Assembly (NCBI GenBank): GCA_032251435.1
Contig: JAVVEH010000063.1
Coordinates: 1-20,484, forward strand
Origin: JAVVEH01 sp032251435
GTDB lineage: Bacteria; Verrucomicrobiota; Lentisphaeria; Oligosphaerales; MVZH01
Direction of reading: 5' to 3'
DNA length: 20,484 nt
Part shown: piece after piece, positions 7,725 to 14,254 of the stretch
Position numbering within the stretch: the stretch's first letter is position 1
Layout of the letters: each line of letters starts with the position of its first letter
The notes under the pieces: generated by a model
Told to the model about the DNA's origin: nothing
The model's input: only the letters and a program-made list of their open reading frames with translations
The model's database searches: none
Program-made: the position numbers and the translations under genes

Positions 7725-8863
7725 TCTTCCGTCGTGTTACCCGCGGAGTCCGCGCCGGTTGGTTGCCCGGAGGCCGGGTGATACAGTTCGGGGATGACCC
7801 GTATGATTCTAAACCCCAGCACATTGCCCGTTGACTCAGGGGGAAGCCGGGCGCGTTCCGCGGACCGGCAATCCGCCGCCTCGACATGGAAATTTCCCCC
7901 GCGGATCACGCGCCATTGACCATTTGTCGCGTCTGGCAGATCGCACCCTGGATAGTTGGCGAAAATATCCCGGCACCATTCCCACACATTGCCATGCATG
8001 TCGTGCAGGCCGTAGGCGTTGGGGGGATAGGATCCGCAGGCTTGTGGCCGGCCGTTTAAACTGCCCTGATAATTGTCAAATTCTTTCAACCGCCGGGCCG
8101 ACGCGCCAAAGTGATAAGCGGTCATGGCGCCTGCCCGGCAGGCGTACTCCCAGTACTGTTCAGACGGCAGACGGTAGGTCCATTTCGGCACGCCCTCTTT
8201 CGCGCATAAGGCGATGACAAACCGTTGGCAATCGGACCAGGTGACTTCTTCCACAGGATGCCGTCTTCCCGGAAACCCGGAAGGATTATTGTCCGCGCCC
8301 ATCACGGCTTTCCATTGGGCCTGGGTGACTTCCCACGCGCCCATGTAGAACGGTTGCTTAATTTCCCGGACGTGTTGAACCTCTCCCTCGCCTCTTCCAA
8401 ATTCTGATTCCGGGCTGCCCATGAGGAACGTGCCGTTAGGAATCAGGCGGAAGCGCATGCCGATGCTGTTTTCCACTTCCACGGGCAGATTAAGGGCCGC
8501 TGAAACGTCCAACTGGGCGGCCTGCGCGGCGGCCGCGCCCGGCGCCAGCGCGTCCGTGTCCGGAAGCGGGCAGCCCGGGACTTCCCGCACGCCCGGCATC
8601 TTCAAGGCCCGGTCCCCCAGAACCGGCGCCCGCTTGACGCGTGCCGCTGGCTTGTCAACGGCGTGTTCCGCGGCGGCTTTTTCCCTGAGCCTTGGCCGCC
8701 AAATAAAATGCTCCACGGCGAAAGCCAAAACGATGAGCTCGACAAACCAGATGATCCACCGCTTCCGGGAAAACCGGCTTCGTTTCTTGACCTTGGCCCG
8801 ACGCTCCTCTTCGCGCCGCGCGTGATGCTCCGCGGCGCGTTTTTTGAGCTCGTTAACATCCAT
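7721..8863 (-). CDS. Membrane-anchored FGE/SUMF1-like protein lacking the catalytic Cys pair
   Basis: From the chosen ATG the protein is 380 residues. It has a charged cytoplasmic start (1-35), one membrane helix (36-55), an Ala/Pro-rich linker to about 125, and a formylglycine-generating-enzyme sulfatase domain at about 130-356. The latter shows FLMGSPESEFGR, the GAWEVTQAQWKAVMG strand, HPVEEVTWSDCQRF, YRLPSEQYWEYACRAG, YGLHDMHGNVWEWC, IRGGNF and GFRIIR. True FGE binds copper through two cysteines after the RGG motif; here the region reads RGGNFHVEAADCRSA, with only the second Cys. It probably does not oxidise sulfatases and may instead bind glycans or peptides or act in signalling. An ATG at 8938 would add 25 residues but lacks a ribosome-binding site; 8863 has AAAGGA about 12 bases upstream. 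Confidence 0.88.
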   Translation of the reverse strand: MDVNELKKRAAEHHARREEERRAKVKKRSRFSRKRWIIWFVELIVLAFAVEHFIWRPRLREKAAAEHAVDKPAARVKRAPVLGDRALKMPGVREVPGCPLPDTDALAPGAAAAQAAQLDVSAALNLPVEVENSIGMRFRLIPNGTFLMGSPESEFGRGEGEVQHVREIKQPFYMGAWEVTQAQWKAVMGADNNPSGFPGRRHPVEEVTWSDCQRFVIALCAKEGVPKWTYRLPSEQYWEYACRAGAMTAYHFGASARRLKEFDNYQGSLNGRPQACGSYPPNAYGLHDMHGNVWEWCRDIFANYPGCDLPDATNGQWRVIRGGNFHVEAADCRSAERARLPPESTGNVLGFRIIRVIPELYHPASGQPTGADSAGNTTEE

Positions 8864-9033
8864 AAAACACGCATGTCCTTTTTCACATGTCCGCTTAACG
8901 TCACCATCACGCCGCGTGATCCCACCCCTGAAAGACATTTGACAAGAGGATGCGCGGTGTCCGCGTGGGTTTCATCAACAAGGATAGTATATCTTATTTC
9001 CTTTTGTTTACGACTGGAGCAAAGCGGCGGAGG

Positions 9034-11340
9034 CTATTCAGCCAGCATTTTAATGGCGAAATCGCCGGCGAAAGGAGGGACATCCAGTTGGCAGGCGCCA
9101 TTATCCGGCACGGTCAGCGATGTGGTCTGGATAATATCACCCCGGCCGGGATTCCAATGCTGAACCGTGTATGTCCCAGGCGACAGTCCCGTGACGGACA
9201 ACGAGATGTTTTTCACCGCGGCGGGCGGCCTGCCCTCTTCGGCGGAATAATAATACCGCGTGTCGTAACCCCAGATCAACATCCGGTCATTGTTCCGCAA
9301 CAACGACAACGCCACCCGCTCTCCGTCTTTTCCGCGGATCGTTGTGGATTGACGCCGCATAGTCCGTGGATCCTCACCGGCTGTGAACGCCCGCAACGCC
9401 GCGTAATCCAGATAGAAGTTTTCCTCATCGACAATGGCGAACCACCATAACATGGGACTGACGGCCGCCTGACTGAAAAAGCCATACCAGTTGCCCACAT
9501 GCAGTTGCCGCCGCAAAACCGGCAGGGAATCGCCCATCGGATGGCCGCCGAATTCAGTGATGACAACGGGTTTCTTGATCGCGCCGGTATATGCCGCGGT
9601 TCCTTCCAGATACTCCATCATCGTAGGCGTGTCGCCAAATGTGGACGTATAGGCGTCGGTCGTGAGAATCGTGAGATGTTCCAAAGAGGCGACAGGCTCG
9701 TTGATCACCTTATAGTTGCTGCTCCAATGCGTGGTGACGATGTGTTTGTAGATGTCTTTTTCGAGAAAATACCCGGCCATTTGACGGTGCCAGTCCACCA
9801 TGCGGTCCGTCCGGTAAAATTGATTTGACGCGCCGGTCAAATTAATTTCGCTAAACAGTTTCCACGTGAGGATATGGGGTGAATGGGCCCACCGGGCGAC
9901 CATGTAGTCAATCAAATCACGGGTGTCCTGAAGCGCCCGGGGGTCATGAAAATAATCCTCATTGCCAGCCAGATATCCGCCGTTGCGTCTATTAAAGGGA
10001 TTGCGGTGCCACTCCTGGTCACAGAACGTGCTGAATTTTCCGTGATTGTTAAAGACCAGAATGACATAAATATCATTTTCCTCGGCGCAACGCAGCAGTT
10101 GATCCAGCATAAACGCCCGGCGCTGGTTGTAATGGCCGACACCGTGATTGCCCGGCGCGTCCGGGATCCATTCCAGCGCCAGCCACCAGGAGGACATCCA
10201 GATTTCAGCCACATTGATGCCATTTTTTTTATAAATAGGGAAGACCCGTCGATAAAAATTCAATCCTTCGTCACGCCATAGATTGTGGGGGACCATGGCT
10301 TCATGGCGGGTGTCGGTCGGCGACCGGGTGTTCACGCCCAGCCCGTGGAAAAACGTCCCGTTGTCAAAGGAGATGTAACGCGGATTGGTTTTATCCACAC
10401 GCAGGAAACCATTGTATGTCTCAGGAGCTTCCTGAGCGGTGAATTCCATCGGCGGGAAGGTTAATGACCGATCACCATTCTTCACAGTAATGACCAATTT
10501 GTGTTTACCCGTCATCCGGGGGCAATACCGAATGTTAAAGTTTGGCCGGCCCCAGGCCATTAAATCACCCTTGGCTCCTGTGGGTGAAAAGATAAAGCCC
10601 TCATCGTAAAAGCCATTCACTGTTTCGGCTAGTCCATTGGGGAGGGTGAAAATGGCGTCCACCGAAAGGTCTGTCCGCCTGAACGGGTTCCCTTCAAAAA
10701 ACGGCAGTTCAAAACGGGCTTCATAGGCGGAGCCGACCTTTGGGAAGGCCGATTGAACGTGGAGATTTCTGACGGTCAAGTCCGGCGGCGTGACGATTGG
10801 ATCTGTCAACATCACCCCGGTTATTTTTCCCTTGACGGAAAAAGGGGTGTCCCCGCTGTTTTCAAATTTCAAGCCTACCACCTTGATGCGCTCGGGGGTC
10901 AGACAATGCCAATCCCGGCGGTGCCCGACGGATTGCCAGGCTTCCGCCGCCGCGTCTCCCGCGATGGGAACAGTCAGTTCCAGAAGTCCGTTGTTGACGC
11001 GCGGGTTTTGAAAGCGAACTTGCCGCCAGCGCCCGTCCCAGTCTTTTGTGTACACCCAGATGTCCGTGCCTGAGGGCAGGGGGCTGTCCAATTGGCACGT
11101 GATGACCAGTTTTTCCCAGCCTCTCCAGCTGCCGGTGACCGGTGTGGAATAGCGGTTCTCCCCAGGCCAGGTGATAACGATATCCGCGGAGGCCCCGGCT
11201 AAGGTCACGCGGGGAGCGGCGGCGTCTTGATTCCGCAGCCATCGGTTCAGATTCAGGCTTGATTGATTCTCCGCGCACATTCCGGACAGGGACAAAAGGC
11301 CCGCCACCGCGCAAAAAAACTGAAAAAAAAGTGTTCGCAA
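9034..11340 (-). CDS. Secreted DUF5060 / GH5-like (clan A) glycoside hydrolase
   Basis: The 768-residue protein starts with a signal peptide ending near MCAENQ (about 22). A carbohydrate-binding-like beta region (about 30-180) follows, then a DUF5060-like Ig domain (about 190-300, with VDAIFTLPNGLAETVNGFYDEGF). A GH5-like TIM barrel (about 310-650) comes next, and a C-terminal beta-sandwich (about 665-768) closes it. The clan-A catalytic pair is visible: acid/base E498 in WKLFSEINLTG and nucleophile E596 in VVITEFGG. It likely cleaves an environmental beta-linked polysaccharide such as mannan, xylan or a sulfated glycan; the substrate cannot be read from sequence. The start is TTG at 11340, chosen because AGGA (11350-11353) is nine bases upstream and the signal peptide needs it. 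The next in-frame Met is at the cleavage site. Confidence 0.88.
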   Translation of the reverse strand: MRTLFFQFFCAVAGLLSLSGMCAENQSSLNLNRWLRNQDAAAPRVTLAGASADIVITWPGENRYSTPVTGSWRGWEKLVITCQLDSPLPSGTDIWVYTKDWDGRWRQVRFQNPRVNNGLLELTVPIAGDAAAEAWQSVGHRRDWHCLTPERIKVVGLKFENSGDTPFSVKGKITGVMLTDPIVTPPDLTVRNLHVQSAFPKVGSAYEARFELPFFEGNPFRRTDLSVDAIFTLPNGLAETVNGFYDEGFIFSPTGAKGDLMAWGRPNFNIRYCPRMTGKHKLVITVKNGDRSLTFPPMEFTAQEAPETYNGFLRVDKTNPRYISFDNGTFFHGLGVNTRSPTDTRHEAMVPHNLWRDEGLNFYRRVFPIYKKNGINVAEIWMSSWWLALEWIPDAPGNHGVGHYNQRRAFMLDQLLRCAEENDIYVILVFNNHGKFSTFCDQEWHRNPFNRRNGGYLAGNEDYFHDPRALQDTRDLIDYMVARWAHSPHILTWKLFSEINLTGASNQFYRTDRMVDWHRQMAGYFLEKDIYKHIVTTHWSSNYKVINEPVASLEHLTILTTDAYTSTFGDTPTMMEYLEGTAAYTGAIKKPVVITEFGGHPMGDSLPVLRRQLHVGNWYGFFSQAAVSPMLWWFAIVDEENFYLDYAALRAFTAGEDPRTMRRQSTTIRGKDGERVALSLLRNNDRMLIWGYDTRYYYSAEEGRPPAAVKNISLSVTGLSPGTYTVQHWNPGRGDIIQTTSLTVPDNGACQLDVPPFAGDFAIKMLAE

Positions 11341-11446
11341 AAGGAAGTATCCTAAAATCCGGCTGTCCGAGCCGGTTATTCATGATGTGCATGCTATGAA
11401 AAAGCGGCGGGGCGCTTTATGTTCTTTAAAATCCGCGCGAAACTCA

Positions 11447-11520
11447 AACCTTGTCCAGAACCTTGTCCAGAACCTGAATCCGTTTTGACTTTGGTTCTGG
11501 ACAAGGTTCTGGACAAAGTT
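11447..11520. repeat. 28-bp inverted repeat built of 12-bp tandem units
   Basis: The left arm (11447-11474) is aaccttgtccag twice plus aacc. The right arm (11493-11520) is its reverse complement, with a single mismatch near the end (agtt for ggtt). An 18-base spacer separates them. The DNA could extrude a cruciform, and a transcript from either strand would fold into a long stem. Its place in a divergent promoter region suggests a regulatory or dispersed-repeat origin rather than a terminator. Confidence 0.93.
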
Positions 11521-11526
11521 GATCCA

Positions 11527-11557
11527 GCATCCCACGGGATGCCTGTGTCTTTTTTTT
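11527..11557 (+). repeat. Palindrome gcatccc-ac-gggatgc followed by a T-run
   Basis: A 7-bp stem with a two-base loop (11527-11542) is followed after seven bases by eight T (11550-11557). It resembles a small intrinsic terminator on the plus strand, but no plus-strand gene ends just upstream. Its core atcccacgggat is shared with the repeat at 20038-20049 and, with one change, with that at 20220-20231, so it may belong to a dispersed family. Confidence 0.5.
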
Positions 11558-11594
11558 AAACCTTAGCCGGACAAATCCAACGCGCGCGTTATTT

Positions 11595-11622
11595 TTGTCA
11601 ACCAAGGGGTTACTGATAATAT
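11595..11622 (+). promoter_or_regulatory. Sigma70-type promoter for the pilin-GspE-polysaccharide operon
   Basis: TTGTCA (11595-11600) and TAATAT (11617-11622) are separated by 16 bp. Transcription would start near 11629, about 28 bases before the pilin ATG at 11657 with GAGG at 11647-11650. The ATG at 11621 overlaps the -10 box, which argues against that earlier start. Confidence 0.6.
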
Positions 11623-11656
11623 GGACATCGCATCCCATATTTTAATGAGGTTTAAG

Positions 11657-12448
11657 ATGAAAACATGGATTAGAAACACACGTGCGGAAGGCTCGTCAGT
11701 TTTCGGTCGATCCCGTTCGCGTCAGGGAGCGTTCACACTGATTGAATTATTGGTTGTGGTCGCGATTATCGGCATTCTCGCCGGCTTGATTCTGCCCGCC
11801 TTGAACAAAGCCCGGGATAAAGCCCGAATCACGTCGTGCACAAGCAACCTGCATCAAATGTCGATCGCCTGGATCATGTATAAAGATGACAACAAGGGGC
11901 GGGTCTCACCATGGCTGTCCACCTTGGCGCCGGATTACATTCAAGACACGGAAGGATTCCGTTGCGGCGCCGATGTCTACCAAAAAGGCGCGTCCGCCGT
12001 AAACTGGCTGGGTCGCCCCGATGGCGATTTCTCAGAAGCGTATGACCGTCCGGGGAACACCGGGGTGACCATGGATCCCACGAGAATCCCCAATATCAGT
12101 TATTTTTATGAAATGTCTGACGCGCCGTGCGGCTGGAGCTGGCCGTCCGACGCCGCCCAGACCAGCATGGTCAGCGGCAGCTGGCGCGTGGTGAAAGAAG
12201 CCCAGCTGAGAACCCGGGCCACAGGCTTCGACAGCGGCGGTTCCCCGACGGGGTTCGAGGACCGTGGTTATAACGCCACTGAATTTCCGGTTATCCGGTG
12301 TTTTTGGCATATTGATAATGTGCGTGAGGTTATCAATGGGGGATCCAGCCGTCTGAGTCAAGCCAAAAGCGTGCCGGTCATCAACATCGCCTATGGCGGC
12401 AATGTGTTTGAGAGTCCGCCACACTGGGAAGACAAAACCATCGATTAG
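11657..12448 (+). CDS. Type II secretion / type IV-like pseudopilin
   Basis: The 263-residue protein has a type III prepilin signal. A basic leader of 25 residues ends in SRQGA, then comes FTLIELLVVVAIIGILAGLILPAL with the conserved Glu at mature position 5. A prepilin peptidase should cut before F26, leaving a membrane-spanning helix and a globular domain outside the membrane. The leader ends in Ala rather than the usual Gly, which I recall as common in PVC pilins. The C-terminal VINIAYGGNVFESPPHW resembles a degenerate form of the H-X9-DG ending of DUF1559-type pseudopilins. ATG 11657 is preferred over 11621 because of GAGG six bases upstream and the promoter position. It is first in a five-gene operon, with the ATPase 8 bp after it. 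Confidence 0.9.
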   Translation: MKTWIRNTRAEGSSVFGRSRSRQGAFTLIELLVVVAIIGILAGLILPALNKARDKARITSCTSNLHQMSIAWIMYKDDNKGRVSPWLSTLAPDYIQDTEGFRCGADVYQKGASAVNWLGRPDGDFSEAYDRPGNTGVTMDPTRIPNISYFYEMSDAPCGWSWPSDAAQTSMVSGSWRVVKEAQLRTRATGFDSGGSPTGFEDRGYNATEFPVIRCFWHIDNVREVINGGSSRLSQAKSVPVINIAYGGNVFESPPHWEDKTID

Positions 12449-12456
12449 GACCGTTT

Positions 12457-14250
12457 ATGCTTCGCCGTACCGACCAGCCAGCCGCTCCCGTTGTCCGCGG
12501 GGACGTTCTCAGCATCCTGACCAGTCAGGGCGCCATCACCGCCGAGCAAGCCGATTTGGCGCGTCGCCGCATGCGCCGGGCCAGTGTCACCGCTCATGAG
12601 GCGGTGGTTGATCTGGGGCTGTCCTCGGAGGAGGCCGTCTACCGGGCTGTGGCGCAAGCCAATGGACTGCCGTTTACTGATTTAGGTGAAAAAGACGTTG
12701 ACATCGAAGCGGTGAAAGTCGTCTCGCCGAAGGTCGCTTTCAACTACAAACTGGTGCCGACAAAGCTGGAGAAAAAAATATTGACCGCGGCTTTCGCCGC
12801 TCCGCCCCCGATGCGCACCCGGGAACAACTGCGGGTGTTACTCGGGGTGCGGTTGAATCCGGTGATTTCCAGTCCGTCAAGCATCCATCGGGCGTTGAAG
12901 CGGATTTACGGGATTGGCGCGGACACGGTTTTGGAGATCCGCAAAGACCGCAGCCTGCAGAAAAAGGCGGTTGAGGGGGTTCATTTTGACGGGTTTGAGA
13001 ATCAAAATCTAGACGCTGAGGATGAGGAAACCGCCTCCATCATCGGCCTGGTGAACCAACTGTTACTTGAGGCAGTGCAGTTGGAAGCGACGGATATTCA
13101 CATTGAGCCGTTTATCGAAAACACCGCTGTCCGGTATCGAATCGACGGTATGTTGCGGGAAATTCCAACTCCCCCCGGATTGCGTGAATTGCATTCCGCC
13201 ATTGTTTCCCGTCTGAAGATTATGGCCAATTTGAATATCGCTGAACAGCGCCTTCCCCACGATGGACGCATCCGGGTGCAGGTCGGGGACGACGGCTTTG
13301 ATTTGCGTGTCAGTATTCTTCCCACCCGGTTTGGTGAAACGCTGTGTCTCCGCATTTTAAACCGCAGCGCCATTTTCCTGGAAATGACTGAGCTGGGGTT
13401 GAATTTAAATCAGTTCGCCATCATGAAGCAGCTGGTGGCTTTGCCGCATGGCATTATTTTAGTCACCGGTCCCACCGGCAGCGGTAAAACCACCACGCTT
13501 TACGCCGCGTTAGCGGGGGTGAAGGCGCACAGCACCGAACGCAAGATCATCACGGTTGAAGACCCGGTGGAATATCAGTTGGAAGGCACCAGCCAAGTGC
13601 AAATCCGGGCGGATATCGGGTTGACGTTCGCCGCCGGCCTGCGGTCTATTCTGCGTCATGACCCGGACATCATTCTCGTCGGGGAAATCCGGGACAGTGA
13701 AACCGCGGAGATCGCGATCCGGGCGGCGCTGACGGGCCACCTGGTCTTGAGCACCCTGCATACCAATGATTCCGTCGGAGCGGTTAACCGCCTGGTGGAC
13801 ATGGATGTGGAGGCCTACTTGGTCGCCTCGTCTCTGGTCGCCTCTCTCGCCCAGCGCCTGGTGCGCCGCATTTGCCCGCACTGCAAAGAGGAAGACACGC
13901 ATTTAAATCCGCGGATAAAAAATGAAATCGCCCAAATTTGCGAGCTGTCGCCGACGGAGATCGTCACCTATCGTGGCCGGGGCTGTAATGAATGCAATGA
14001 CACGGGTTACCGGGGGCGGATCGCTATTTTCGAACTCTTCCTGCTGGACGAGGAAATCCGTGATTTAGTCAGCGCCGGCGCCACCAATTCGGAACTTCGC
14101 CGCACGGCCCGGGAGCGCGGGATGCGGACGTTGCGGGAAGATGGCTGGGACAAGGTTATCGCCGGTCAAACCGCCGCTGAGGAAATCTCACGCATCACCG
14201 GTTCGCTGCAGTTGAGCTACGATGTGACGGTCGCCGGTGAGGAAAGCTGA
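12457..14250 (+). CDS. gspE: GspE/PilB-family secretion or pilus assembly ATPase
   Basis: The 597-residue protein has an N-terminal MshEN-like region (about 10-150) and then the hexameric secretion ATPase core. It shows the Walker A GPTGSGKTT (338-346), Asp box ITVEDPVEY (365-373), Walker B PDIILVGEIRD (403-413) and His box GHLVLSTLHTND (427-438). A four-Cys zinc motif is formed by CPHC (473-476) and CNEC (510-513). It powers assembly of a pseudopilus or pilus at the cytoplasmic face of the inner membrane. GspE and PilB cannot be told apart with certainty here. The N-terminal c-di-GMP-binding consensus looks degenerate (RGDVLSILTSQGAITAEQ). ATG has AGGA eight bases upstream. No GspF, GspD or GspG-like platform genes are nearby. 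Confidence 0.94.
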   Translation: MLRRTDQPAAPVVRGDVLSILTSQGAITAEQADLARRRMRRASVTAHEAVVDLGLSSEEAVYRAVAQANGLPFTDLGEKDVDIEAVKVVSPKVAFNYKLVPTKLEKKILTAAFAAPPPMRTREQLRVLLGVRLNPVISSPSSIHRALKRIYGIGADTVLEIRKDRSLQKKAVEGVHFDGFENQNLDAEDEETASIIGLVNQLLLEAVQLEATDIHIEPFIENTAVRYRIDGMLREIPTPPGLRELHSAIVSRLKIMANLNIAEQRLPHDGRIRVQVGDDGFDLRVSILPTRFGETLCLRILNRSAIFLEMTELGLNLNQFAIMKQLVALPHGIILVTGPTGSGKTTTLYAALAGVKAHSTERKIITVEDPVEYQLEGTSQVQIRADIGLTFAAGLRSILRHDPDIILVGEIRDSETAEIAIRAALTGHLVLSTLHTNDSVGAVNRLVDMDVEAYLVASSLVASLAQRLVRRICPHCKEEDTHLNPRIKNEIAQICELSPTEIVTYRGRGCNECNDTGYRGRIAIFELFLLDEEIRDLVSAGATNSELRRTARERGMRTLREDGWDKVIAGQTAAEEISRITGSLQLSYDVTVAGEES

Positions 14251-14254
14251 GCGG

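Larger units (their letters stand above)
11341..11656. other. Divergent intergenic region with several hairpins
   Basis: This stretch separates the leftward glycoside hydrolase from the rightward pilin operon. It contains stems at 11359-11375 (ccggct/agccgg, five-base loop) and 11401-11418 (aaagcg/cgcttt). It also holds the large inverted repeat at 11447-11520, a palindrome with T-run at 11527-11557, and the plus-strand promoter at 11595-11622. I found no equally good minus-strand promoter. The frame 11444-11638 on the minus strand only reads the repeat and is not a gene. Confidence 0.7.

Noticed and set aside
8863..8938. Earlier ATG (8938) for the FGE-like gene
   Set aside because: No ribosome-binding site precedes it and the added 25 residues are not protein-like; the ATG at 8863 has AAAGGA upstream.
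8939..9033. Promoter for the FGE-like operon with a TATACT -10 box near 8990 on the minus strand
   Set aside because: The -10 is reasonable but no acceptable -35 lies 16-18 bp upstream, so I do not list it.
11621..11656. Earlier ATG for the pilin gene
   Set aside because: It overlaps the predicted -10 box and lacks a ribosome-binding site, whereas the ATG at 11657 has GAGG at good spacing.
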